Shown here one piece after another: positions 37,919 to 45,194 of a DNA stretch of 64,000 bases. The DNA lies in contig NZ_CP122458.1 of NCBI RefSeq assembly GCF_032598905.1, positions 10,193,001-10,257,000 on the forward strand, read 5' to 3'. The notes beneath the pieces are model-generated. The model made no database searches and was not told the origin of the DNA. It saw nothing but the letters and a program-made list of their open reading frames with translations. Position 1 is the stretch's first letter, and each line of letters starts with the position of its first letter. The position numbers and the translations under genes are program-made. The stretch is from Streptomyces sp. 11x1 (GTDB lineage: Bacteria > Actinomycetota > Actinomycetes > Streptomycetales > Streptomycetaceae).

Positions 37919-37935
37919 TCTGACTGCCTGTCAGA
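37919..37935. promoter_or_regulatory. Palindromic operator TCTGAC-N5-GTCAGA
   Basis: TCTGACTGCCTGTCAGA has perfect 6-bp arms. It lies in the divergent fadD19-like/echA19-like promoter region and repeats the site at 28220-28236, including the following AAACCC. A TetR-type regulator is the likely ligand; none is adjacent. Confidence 0.6.
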
Positions 37936-37962
37936 AAACCCTTGAAGTGCCGACCCGGCTCC

Positions 37963-37976
37963 TGCAACCTGTTCTC
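37963..37976. promoter_or_regulatory. Degenerate KstR-like site
   Basis: TGCAACCTGTTCTC differs from TnnAACnnGTTnnA only at the last base. It lies 26 bp before the echA19-like ATG. Weak on its own, but in the place where a KstR site would be expected. Confidence 0.3.
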
Positions 37977-38001
37977 GTTTCCTGTGGACGGAGGACACCG
38001 G

Positions 38002-38802
38002 ATGGGCGGCACCGAACACCTCACCGTGCGACGCGAAGGCGCCACACTGGTGCTCACGCTCAACAGGCCCGAGGCCAAGAACGCGCTCTCGCTGCCGATG
38101 CTGGTCGGCCTGTACGACGGCTGGGTCCAGGCCGACGAGGACGAGGAGGTCCGCTCGATCGTCCTCACGGGAGCCGGCGGTGCCTTCTGCGCCGGGATGG
38201 ACCTGAAGGCCCTCGCGGGCAAGGGCATGGAGGGCCAGCAGTACCGGGACCGGCTCAAGGCCGACCCCGACCTGCACTGGAAGGCGATGCTGCGTCACCA
38301 CCGGCCGCGCAAACCGGTCATCGCCGCGGTCGAGGGACACTGTGTCGCCGGCGGCACGGAGATCCTCCAGGGCACGGACATCCGCGTCGCGGGGGAGTCG
38401 GCGACGTTCGGCCTCTTCGAGGTCCGGCGCGGGCTCTTCCCGATCGGCGGTTCCACGGTCCGCCTCCAGCGGCAGATCCCCCGTACGCACGCGTTGGAGA
38501 TGCTGCTCACCGGCCGGCCCTACAGCGCGCACGAGGCCGCCGGGATCGGTCTCGTCGGGCACGTCGTGGCCGACGGTACAGCCCTGACCAAAGCCCTGGA
38601 GATCGCCGAACAGATCAACGCGTGCGGGCCGCTGGCCGTGGAGGCGGTGAAGGCGTCCGTGTACGAGACGGCCGAGATGACCGAGGCGGAGGGGCTGGCC
38701 GCCGAGTTGAAGCGGGGGTGGCCGGTCTTCGACACGGCCGACGCGAAGGAGGGGGCTCGTGCCTTCGCCGAGAAGAGGCCCCCTGTTTACAAGCGGGCGT
38801 AG
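38002..38802 (+). CDS. EchA19-like enoyl-CoA hydratase
   Basis: A 266-aa crotonase-fold hydratase adding water to an enoyl-CoA. Oxyanion-hole regions are AKNALSLPM and GAGGAFCAGMDLKAL, then VEGHCVAGGTEILQGTDIRV with the catalytic-loop sequence EVRRGLFPIGG. The segment from IAAVEG to the C-terminal DAKEGARAFAEKR reads almost word for word like M. tuberculosis EchA19 (Rv3516), a steroid enoyl-CoA hydratase. ATG 38002 has GGAGG at 8 nt. It is divergent from the FadD19-like gene and is followed by the DUF35-ltp genes on the same strand after 112 bp. Confidence 0.92.
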   Translation: MGGTEHLTVRREGATLVLTLNRPEAKNALSLPMLVGLYDGWVQADEDEEVRSIVLTGAGGAFCAGMDLKALAGKGMEGQQYRDRLKADPDLHWKAMLRHHRPRKPVIAAVEGHCVAGGTEILQGTDIRVAGESATFGLFEVRRGLFPIGGSTVRLQRQIPRTHALEMLLTGRPYSAHEAAGIGLVGHVVADGTALTKALEIAEQINACGPLAVEAVKASVYETAEMTEAEGLAAELKRGWPVFDTADAKEGARAFAEKRPPVYKRA

Positions 38803-38841
38803 ACGTACTGCTCAGGTCGTGTGTCGGCCGCGGGTCCGTCG

Positions 38842-38879
38842 TGGCTGGTCGCGCGGTTCCCCGCGCCCCTCGGGGGCGC
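38842..38879 (-). repeat. Dispersed Streptomyces intergenic repeat, copy 2
   Basis: Reverse complement of the element at 28113-28155, containing GCGCGGTTCCCCGCGCCCCT. It lies between the echA19-like and DUF35 genes, so it may separate two transcription units. Confidence 0.6.
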
Positions 38880-38914
38880 TCCTGCCGCTCCCCTTTCGAA
38901 GGAGGCAAGCCCCG

Positions 38915-39856
38915 ATGTCCGCGATCCTCAAGGCCCCCCTCACCGTCGAGTTTCCGTTCACCCGGTCCGTCGGCCCCGTGCAGAGCGCCTTTCTCACCGG
39001 GCTGCGGGAGCGGGTTGTCCTCGGTGTACGCACGGTCGACGGCAAGGTGCTGGTGCCGCCCGTCGAGTACGACCCCGTCACCGCCGAGGAGATCCGGGAC
39101 CTCGTCGAGGTCGCCCCCACCGGAACCGTCACCACCTGGGCCTGGAACCACGACCCCCGTCGCGGGCAGCCCCTCGACACCCCCTTCGCCTGGGTGTTGG
39201 TGAAACTCGACGGCGCCGACACGGCCCTGCTGCACGCCCTCGACGCGCCCGGCCCGGACACCGTCCGCACCGGTATGCGGGTCAGGGTGCGGTGGGCCGA
39301 GGAGCGGTCCGGTGCCATCACGGACATCGCCTGCTTCGAACCGTACGACGGCGAATCGGTCGAACCGGCAGGGCACAGCGGTGAGTTCGAGGAGGCGATC
39401 ACGGGCATCGTCGCCGCCGCCCGCCTCGACTACACCTACTCGCCGGGACGCGCCCAGACCGGCTACATCGAGGCCCTCGGCGACCGGCGCATCGTCGGCG
39501 AGCGATGCCCGACCTGCCGCAAGGTGTACGTCCCGCCCCGCGGCGCCTGCCCGACCTGCGGGGTCGCCACGCGGGAGCGCGTCGAGGTCGGCCCCGGCGG
39601 CACGGTCACCACCTTCTGCATCGTCAACATCAAGGCGAAGAACCTGGACATCGAAGTCCCGTACGTCTACGCCCACATAGCCCTCGACGGCGCCGGGCTC
39701 GCCCTGCACGGCCGGATCGCCGGCATCCCCTACGACCAGGTGCGCATGGGGCTGCGCGTGGAGCCGGTGTGGACGCAAGGGGCCCGCTACCCCGACCACT
39801 ACCGGCCCACCGGCGAACCCGACGCGGACTACGACATGTACAAGGAGCTGCTATGA
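38915..39856 (+). CDS. Tandem OB-fold/zinc-ribbon protein (DUF35), Rv3521-like
   Basis: A 313-aa protein made of two DUF35 halves. The C-terminal half has a zinc ribbon GERCPTCRKVYVPPRGACPTCG (CxxC-x10-CxxC) and an OB fold starting VEVGPGGTVTTF. The N-terminal half aligns with it (GVRTVDGKVLVPP ... VEVAPTGTVTTW) but has lost all four cysteines. DUF35 proteins bind acyl-CoA and form complexes with thiolase-like Ltp proteins, as ChsH2-Ltp2 do in steroid side-chain cleavage. ATG 38915 has AAGGAGG at 9 nt, and its stop overlaps the next ltp gene (ATGA). Confidence 0.88.
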   Translation: MSAILKAPLTVEFPFTRSVGPVQSAFLTGLRERVVLGVRTVDGKVLVPPVEYDPVTAEEIRDLVEVAPTGTVTTWAWNHDPRRGQPLDTPFAWVLVKLDGADTALLHALDAPGPDTVRTGMRVRVRWAEERSGAITDIACFEPYDGESVEPAGHSGEFEEAITGIVAAARLDYTYSPGRAQTGYIEALGDRRIVGERCPTCRKVYVPPRGACPTCGVATRERVEVGPGGTVTTFCIVNIKAKNLDIEVPYVYAHIALDGAGLALHGRIAGIPYDQVRMGLRVEPVWTQGARYPDHYRPTGEPDADYDMYKELL

Positions 39857-40923
39857 CGCGCGAAGAAGCCCCGGGAGCCCGTGACATCGCCGTCGTCGCC
39901 TTCGCGCAGACCGACCACCGGCGCACCACCGACGAGGTCTCCGAGGTGGAGATGCTCATGCCGGTGCTCCACCAGGTCCTGGAGCGGACCGGGTTGAAGG
40001 CCGCCGACATCGGCTTCACCTGCTCCGGATCCAGCGACTACCTCGCCGGCCGCGCCTTCTCCTTCACCCTCGCCCTCGACGGAGTGGGCGCCTGGCCGCC
40101 GATCTCCGAGTCGCACGTCGAGATGGACGGGGCGTGGGCGCTCTACGAGGCCTGGGTGAAACTCCGCACGGGGGACGCCGACACCGCGCTCGTCTACTCC
40201 TACGGCAAGTCCTCGCCGGGCTCCGTACGGGACGTCCTCACCCGGCAGCTGGACCCGTACTACCTGGCCCCGCTGTGGCCCGACCCCGTCGCCCTGGCCG
40301 CCCTCCAGGCCCAGGCCCTCATCGACGCGGGTGCCACGGACGAACCGGCCCTGGCGGCGGTCGGGGCGCGCAGTCGCGCGGACGCGACCGCCAACTCCCA
40401 TGCCCAGCTGAGGGGTTCGGTGTCCCAGGGCGATTACCTCGTACGGCCGCTGCGCACCGGGGACTGCCCGCCCATCGGCGACGGGGCCGCCGCAGTGGTC
40501 CTCGCGGTGGGGGAGCGAGCCAGGGAACTGTGCGAGCGGCCCGCCTGGATCCGGGGCATCGACCACCGCATCGAGGCCCACGGCCTCGGCGTGCGCGACC
40601 TGACCGACTCACCGTCCGCCCGGCTCGCCGCCGAGCGGGCCGGGGCCTACGAACGGCCCGTCGACACCGCCGAGTTGCACGCGCCGTTCAGCTCCCAGGA
40701 GGTCGTCCTGCGCAGGGCCCTCGGGCTCGACGAGACCGTGCGCGTCAACCCGTCGGGCGGGGCGCTGGCCGCCAACCCGATCATGGCCGCCGGGCTCATC
40801 CGGATCGGCGAGGCCGCCGCCCGCATCCACCGGGGCGAGTCCGACCGGGCGCTCGCGCACGCCACCTCCGGCCCGTGTCTCCAACAGAACCTGGTCGCCG
40901 TACTCGAAGGGGATCCCCGATGA
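39853..40923 (+). CDS. Thiolase-like lipid-transfer protein, Ltp4 (Rv3522)-like
   Basis: A 356-aa thiolase-fold protein of the SCP-x/Ltp group. Visible: FTCSGSSDYLAGRAFSF near residue 55, SHVEMDGAWALYEAW, the C-terminal FSSQEVVLRRALGL, NPSGGALAANPIMAAGLIRI and HATSGPCLQQNLV. It is encoded between DUF35 and a second Ltp with ATGA overlaps on both sides, so the three are translated together and probably form one acyl-CoA-cleaving complex. Whether it works as a thiolase or an aldolase (as Ltp2) cannot be decided by eye. Confidence 0.88.
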   Translation: MTREEAPGARDIAVVAFAQTDHRRTTDEVSEVEMLMPVLHQVLERTGLKAADIGFTCSGSSDYLAGRAFSFTLALDGVGAWPPISESHVEMDGAWALYEAWVKLRTGDADTALVYSYGKSSPGSVRDVLTRQLDPYYLAPLWPDPVALAALQAQALIDAGATDEPALAAVGARSRADATANSHAQLRGSVSQGDYLVRPLRTGDCPPIGDGAAAVVLAVGERARELCERPAWIRGIDHRIEAHGLGVRDLTDSPSARLAAERAGAYERPVDTAELHAPFSSQEVVLRRALGLDETVRVNPSGGALAANPIMAAGLIRIGEAAARIHRGESDRALAHATSGPCLQQNLVAVLEGDPR

Positions 40924-42086
40924 GCAAGGAGCCCGTGGCCGTCGTAGGCGTCGGCCAGACCAAGCACGTGGCGGCGCGCCGGGACGTGTCGATCGCCGGA
41001 CTCGTCCGCGAGGCCGCCCGACGGGCCCTGCACGACGCCGAGTTGGGCTGGGCCGACATCGAGGCCGTCGTCATCGGCAAGGCGCCCGACTTCTTCGAGG
41101 GCGTCATGATGCCCGAGCTGTACCTCGCGGACGCGCTCGGCGCGGTGGGCAAGCCCATGATGCGGGTGCACACGGCCGGCTCGGTCGGCGGCTCGACCGC
41201 ACTGGTCGCCGCCAGCCTGGTCGCGGCCCGTGTCCACGGCACGGTGCTGACCCTCGCCTTCGAGAAACAGTCCGAATCCAACGCCATGTGGGGGCTGTCC
41301 CTGCCGATCCCGTTCCAGCAGCCGCTGCTCGCGGGCGCGGGCGGCTTCTTCGCCCCGCACGTGCGCGCGTACATGCGCCGCAGCGGTGCCCCCGAGACCG
41401 TCGGTTCCCTGGTCGCGTACAAGAACCGCCGCAACGCGCTGAAGAACCCGTACGCCCATCTCCACGAGCACGACATCACGTTGGAGAAGGTGCAGGCCTC
41501 GCCCATGCTGTGGGACCCGATCCGCTACTCGGAGACCTGCCCGTCCTCCGACGGGGCCGTGGCGATGGTCCTCACCGACCGGGCGGGCGCGGCGCGCGCG
41601 CCCCGGCCCGCCGCGTGGATGCACGGCGGCGCGATGCGCAGCGAACCCACCCTGTTCGCGGGCAAGGACAGCGTGTCGCCGCGCGCGGGGCGGGACTGCG
41701 CGGCGGACGTGTACCGGCAGGCGGGTATCGCCGATCCGCGCCGCGAGATCGACGCGGTGGAGATGTACGTGCCGTTCTCCTGGTACGAGCCGATGTGGCT
41801 GGAGAACCTGGGTTTCGCCGCCGAGGGGGAGGGCTGGAAGCTCACGGAGTCCGGGGTCACCGAGCTGGACGGGGACCTTCCGGTCGACATGTCCGGTGGG
41901 GTCCTCTCCACCAACCCCATCGGTGCCTCCGGCATGATCCGGTTCGCCGAGGCCGCGCTCCAGGTGCGGGGTCTCGCCGGAGAACACCAGGTCGAGGGCG
42001 CCCGGCGGGTCCTGGGGCACGCCTACGGCGGCGGTTCGCAGTTCTTCTCGATGTGGCTCGTGGGCGCCGAGCCGCCCGCCTCCTGA
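40920..42086 (+). CDS. Thiolase-like lipid-transfer protein, Ltp3 (Rv3523)-like
   Basis: A 388-aa thiolase-fold protein: VAVVGVGQTKHVAARRDVS at the start, GKAPDFFEGVMMPELYLADA, MMRVHTAGSVGGSTALVAAS (position of the nucleophilic Cys in biosynthetic thiolases is Ala/Gly-rich here), and the C-terminal SGGVLSTNPIGASGMIRFAE followed by GHAYGGGSQFFSM. Last gene of the DUF35-ltp4-ltp3 operon, the same order as Rv3521-Rv3523. It probably pairs with the other Ltp in carbon-carbon cleavage of a side-chain acyl-CoA. Confidence 0.88.
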   Translation: MSKEPVAVVGVGQTKHVAARRDVSIAGLVREAARRALHDAELGWADIEAVVIGKAPDFFEGVMMPELYLADALGAVGKPMMRVHTAGSVGGSTALVAASLVAARVHGTVLTLAFEKQSESNAMWGLSLPIPFQQPLLAGAGGFFAPHVRAYMRRSGAPETVGSLVAYKNRRNALKNPYAHLHEHDITLEKVQASPMLWDPIRYSETCPSSDGAVAMVLTDRAGAARAPRPAAWMHGGAMRSEPTLFAGKDSVSPRAGRDCAADVYRQAGIADPRREIDAVEMYVPFSWYEPMWLENLGFAAEGEGWKLTESGVTELDGDLPVDMSGGVLSTNPIGASGMIRFAEAALQVRGLAGEHQVEGARRVLGHAYGGGSQFFSMWLVGAEPPAS

Positions 42087-42168
42087 ACCTTCCGCTCGCA
42101 CGGCCTGTGCGCGGTGCGGGCCGATCGCTAGTCTGGCGGGCGGACGACGAACCGGGAGGAGCACGGAC

Positions 42169-42414
42169 GTGGCCGAGACCACCATGCAGCAGCGATCCCT
42201 CGATGGCTGGCACAAGCCGGCGGAACTGGACCTGAGCAACGCGGACTGGCGGTCGAGCAGCCAGGGGCGGGGAGATGTCCAGATCGCCTTTGTCGAGGGT
42301 TTCATCGCCATGCGCAACAGCGGCAGCCCCGAGAGCCCCTCGCTGATCTTCACCCCCGCGGAATGGGGCGCCTTCGTGTCGGGGGCCCGTGAGGGCGAGT
42401 TCGACCTGACCTGA
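42169..42414 (+). CDS. DUF397 domain protein
   Basis: An 81-aa protein with the DUF397 pattern: LSNADWRSSSQGRGDVQIAFVEG, IAMRNSGSPESPSLIFTPAEW, and AFVSGAREGEFDL. GTG 42169 follows GGGAGGAG. TAGTCT at 42129-42134 may be the -10 box. DUF397 proteins usually sit beside an XRE-type regulator as WhiJ/BldB-like partner pairs; here no such gene is adjacent, so it is an orphan and its partner must be elsewhere. Confidence 0.9.
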   Translation: MAETTMQQRSLDGWHKPAELDLSNADWRSSSQGRGDVQIAFVEGFIAMRNSGSPESPSLIFTPAEWGAFVSGAREGEFDLT

Positions 42415-42425
42415 GCGGCCGTACG

Positions 42426-42464
42426 CGCCGTGGGGTGGGCGGTCAGGCCGCCCAGCCCACGGCG
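42426..42464. terminator. Bidirectional hairpin terminator
   Basis: Arms 42426-42442 and 42448-42464 form a 17-bp stem with one mismatch and a 5-nt loop, starting CGCCGTGGGG. It separates the convergent DUF397 and transglutaminase-like genes. Confidence 0.8.
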
Positions 42465-42467
42465 GGG

Positions 42468-43388
42468 TCAGCGCAGGGTGACCTCGCGCGGGCCGTTGTA
42501 GGGCGCCAGCGACAGCACGGTCCGCGGTGTCCGCAGCCCCTCGCGTTCCGCGAACAGCTCGCGCGCCGCGGCGAAGCGCACCTCGTCGCCCACCACCGGG
42601 GCGACCTCGTCGTACAGTTCGCGGGCCGGGGCGACGAGCTCTTGCCCGGCCTCCGTCTCGGTGCCCCAGATGTCCCACAGCAGTGTCTCGACCTTGTTCA
42701 GCGCCGCGAGATCGAGCCGGACGTTCCCGGCCACGAACCACTCCCCGTTCAGCGACCCGTCCTCCGGCGGGTGCAGGCCGAACGTCCGGGCGTCCGCCTC
42801 ACCCGCCCGGACGGCCCGCCACGCCTTGCCCGCCACCAGGAAGCGGTCGCGCGGTACGTCCATCGGGTCGAAGCCGATCCTCCACTCGTCGGCGACCAGC
42901 GGCTCGGCCAGCTGTGCGTCGGCCAGCAGCCAGCCCCGCGCCGGGTCCCAGTACTCGGTGACCACATGGTCGCAGTGGAATCCGTTCTGCCCGAAGTACG
43001 TGGCGAAGCCCGAGCGCAGCCGGGCCGGCACGCCGAAGTGCCGCAGGAGCGAGCAGTGCAGCAGCGAGAAGTCGCGGCACACACCGACGAACCGGTCCCC
43101 GGGCTCACGGCGGTGCGACAGGGGCGCGTCGTTCCGTTCGACGATGAGCCGCAGGATGTCGTCGAGGTAGCGTGTCTCGGCGTCGTCGTGCAGCCGCTCC
43201 CGCGCCACGGTGTGGCCGAACGTCCCGCCTTCGCCCCGATGGATCATCAGATCCCGTGCCACGCGGGCGAGTCGGGCCGGGTCCCGCGGGAGGCCGGCGT
43301 ACAGCGGGGCGAGGTCGCCGGGGTCGGTGAACGCGCTCTGCACGGTGTAGAAGGCGGCGACGTCCGGTGCGAGCCGTACGGGTGGCAT
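42468..43388 (-). CDS. Transglutaminase-like domain protein
   Basis: A 306-aa cytosolic protein with a papain-like transglutaminase core: RFVGVCRDFSLLHCSLLRHF (catalytic Cys), FHCDHVVTEYWD (His), and WLLADAQLAEP (Asp). The C-terminal region includes LNKVETLLWDIWGT. Bacterial members act as proteases, amidases or cross-linking enzymes, so the reaction is open. ATG 43388. No signal peptide. Divergent from the CGNR gene. Confidence 0.85.
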   Translation of the reverse strand: MPPVRLAPDVAAFYTVQSAFTDPGDLAPLYAGLPRDPARLARVARDLMIHRGEGGTFGHTVARERLHDDAETRYLDDILRLIVERNDAPLSHRREPGDRFVGVCRDFSLLHCSLLRHFGVPARLRSGFATYFGQNGFHCDHVVTEYWDPARGWLLADAQLAEPLVADEWRIGFDPMDVPRDRFLVAGKAWRAVRAGEADARTFGLHPPEDGSLNGEWFVAGNVRLDLAALNKVETLLWDIWGTETEAGQELVAPARELYDEVAPVVGDEVRFAAARELFAEREGLRTPRTVLSLAPYNGPREVTLR

Positions 43389-43570
43389 GAGCGAACCCCC
43401 AGAATGAATCGGCCGCGTGTTCGAGTTACGGGCCGCTCCGCCCCAACCGTGTCAAAATTCATCGGCAATTGTCCACAATTCACGCGGAAGCGCGAGGGAA
43501 TGCGGGTGCCCGGAATTCTCCGCATTCTCCGCGCGCGTCACCGACAAGAACTAATGGATGTGGGCTCCCT

Positions 43571-43583
43571 TATCATTAGCGGC
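43571..43583 (+). promoter_or_regulatory. -10 box TATCAT for a probably leaderless transcript
   Basis: TATCAT (43571-43576) ends 7 nt before ATG 43584, so transcription should start at or next to the start codon. No Shine-Dalgarno sequence is present. The same arrangement precedes the gene at 44256. Confidence 0.55.
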
Positions 43584-44186
43584 ATGGAGTACTCGATCAG
43601 CGGGGACGCGCGGCTCGCCCTGGACCTCGCCCTCACCGTCCGCCACGACGGCAGCGGCGGTGTCGCCGACGACCTGACCGATGTCATGGGACTCGCCACC
43701 TGGGTCCGCGCCCACACGGACGACCTCCCGGCGGCCTTCGGCCCGGACGTCGACGAGGCCACGCTCACCTCCGTACGCGACCTCCGCGCCGCCGTCCGCG
43801 CCCTCTTCGCCCGCGCCGTCGCCCCCGGCGAGCCCAGCCCAGCCGACGCCACCCGTCTGCTGCCCGTCCCCGAGGCCCTGGCGCGTCTCAACGAGGCCGC
43901 CGCCCTCACCCCGACCGTCCCGGTCCTAGCCTGGGGCCCCGGTGTCGACCCCGTCGTGCACCACCGGCCCGCCACCGGCGAGGACCCGCTCACCGCCGCC
44001 CTCGCCCGCGCCGCGCTCGCCTTCCTCGCGAGCCCCGAACGACAACGGCTGCGCGCCTGTCACGCACCGCGCTGCGTGCGCTACTTCCTCAAGGAGCACC
44101 CCCGCCAGGAGTGGTGCAAACCCGCCTGCGGCAACCGGGCCCGGGTGGCCCGCCACCACGACCGCCACAGGAAGACCTCGGCCTGA
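43584..44186 (+). CDS. CGNR zinc-finger (ABATE domain) transcriptional regulator
   Basis: A 200-aa putative regulator. The N-terminal ABATE domain (ALDLALTVRHDGSGGVADDL) is thought to bind a small ligand under stress; the C-terminus is a CGNR zinc finger: CHAPRCVRYFLKEHPRQEWC, KPACGNRARVARHH. ATG 43584 is chosen over ATG 43554 because the -10 box TATCAT overlaps the region upstream of it and the MEYSISGDARLALDL start is typical. Leaderless expression is likely. Target genes unknown; the next gene has the same promoter form. Confidence 0.88.
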   Translation: MEYSISGDARLALDLALTVRHDGSGGVADDLTDVMGLATWVRAHTDDLPAAFGPDVDEATLTSVRDLRAAVRALFARAVAPGEPSPADATRLLPVPEALARLNEAAALTPTVPVLAWGPGVDPVVHHRPATGEDPLTAALARAALAFLASPERQRLRACHAPRCVRYFLKEHPRQEWCKPACGNRARVARHHDRHRKTSA

Positions 44187-44243
44187 CCAGCCGGGATCGC
44201 CCTCCCCGGCGCTCCCTCGGCTCCACCCTGGGACGACACGCCG

Positions 44244-44255
44244 TACCATTACGGC
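44244..44255 (+). promoter_or_regulatory. -10 box TACCAT for a probably leaderless transcript
   Basis: TACCAT (44244-44249) followed by TACGGC directly abuts ATG 44256, as in the promoter at 43571. No RBS is visible. Confidence 0.5.
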
Positions 44256-44753
44256 ATGTCCTTCCTCCGCCGCCGCAGCGCCACTCCCGCCGGGCCCGAT
44301 TTCGACGTACTGGCCATGGATCCGGGCGACTGGCCGGGCAATCTCGGTGCCGGTCTGCTGCCCGCCCCCGACGGCAGCTGCCAGGGCGTCTTCCTGCGCT
44401 ACGACCTCTACGGCGGCCGTGGCCCCGCGATGATCATCGGCAACCTCCCGGAGGGCTCCCCGGCGCGCGAGGTCGCCGACGGCGAGATCCCCTTCGAGGT
44501 CGCCCAGCTGCTGGTCGCCCTGGAGAACGAGGAGGACATCACCGTCGTCGGTTCCGAGGACATCCCGGTGATGCAGGGCGACAACCTGCTGATCGTCCGC
44601 CGCCTCAAGCTCTCCGAGTCCCGGATCTCCTGCGTCCAGTTCGACCGCAGCGACAACGTCCTGGTGACCATCGCCGCCTGGGACCGCCCCATCACCGACG
44701 ACCTCTACGCGCTGCTCAAGCCGCTCCCGGCGGAGCTGTTCCAGCAGGGCTGA
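44256..44753 (+). CDS. Conserved hypothetical protein
   Basis: A 165-aa acidic cytosolic protein starting MSFLRRRSATPAGPDFDVL. I recognise it only as a type of protein common in Streptomyces without assigned function. It has no membrane segment, no signal peptide and no catalytic motif that I can see; a conserved-looking centre is EDITVVGSEDIPVMQGDNLL. It is expressed from its own probable leaderless promoter and ends at a strong terminator. Confidence 0.8.
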   Translation: MSFLRRRSATPAGPDFDVLAMDPGDWPGNLGAGLLPAPDGSCQGVFLRYDLYGGRGPAMIIGNLPEGSPAREVADGEIPFEVAQLLVALENEEDITVVGSEDIPVMQGDNLLIVRRLKLSESRISCVQFDRSDNVLVTIAAWDRPITDDLYALLKPLPAELFQQG

Positions 44754-44812
44754 GAGCGCGCACGACGTACGACGCCCGGCCGGGTCGCGACCCGGTGAGG
44801 ACGAGGACGAGA

Positions 44813-44838
44813 AAGGGCCGGGTACGCACCCGGCCCTT
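44813..44838 (+). terminator. Rho-independent-type hairpin
   Basis: AAGGGCCGGGT (44813-44823), loop ACGC, ACCCGGCCCTT (44828-44838): perfect 11-bp stem followed by CTTC, 60 bp after the stop of the hypothetical gene. Confidence 0.8.
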
Positions 44839-44858
44839 CTTCGTGCCCTAGAAGCGTC

Positions 44859-44957
44859 CTGAAGATCTTGAAAATGCGCCCGGCTTGCCCTGCTTGATGG
44901 CGATTGACATTTACCGGCAATCCAGGGTGAGTCGGGCGGCCAGAGCAAGATCTTCAG
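44859..44957. repeat. Inverted repeat CTGAAGATCTTG, 99-bp element
   Basis: CTGAAGATCTTG (44859-44870) and CAAGATCTTCAG (44946-44957) are perfect inverted copies bounding a segment that is less GC-rich than its surroundings and contains TTGACA-like sequence. No gene is inside. It directly precedes the MITE-like element. Confidence 0.5.
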
Positions 44958-44965
44958 CGGTCTCC

Positions 44966-45179
44966 TAGGCCCTGTCGTCACATTCCCGTCGTCGCCCGAA
45001 GGGCGGCCTGGCGGCGTCGTGGGGGTACCTCCCGGTCGAGCGCAGCCGAGACCGGGGGAGCGTGCTCTCGGCGTGCCGGGCACTGACCCGGGTACCGGAC
45101 GTACTCGGGTCGGTGCCCGGTGCGTCGAGAGCGCGTGCATGGCGTCGCGGGGCAGGCGGGAATGCGACGACAGGGCCTA
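44966..45179. mobile_element. MITE-like element with terminal inverted repeats and TA ends
   Basis: The left end reads TAGGCCCTGTCGTCACATT (44966 on) and the right end, inverted, TAGGCCCTGTCGTCGCATT (from 45179); 22 of the first 23 bases agree. The 214-bp element has no coding capacity. Its centre is a long inverted repeat (GCCGGGCACTGACCCGGGTA against the region ending at ~45120). TA at both ends fits target duplication by an IS630/Tc1-type transposase acting in trans. It stops 16 bp short of the amidase stop codon. Confidence 0.65.
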
Positions 45180-45194
45180 CGGGCGTCCCGCCGC

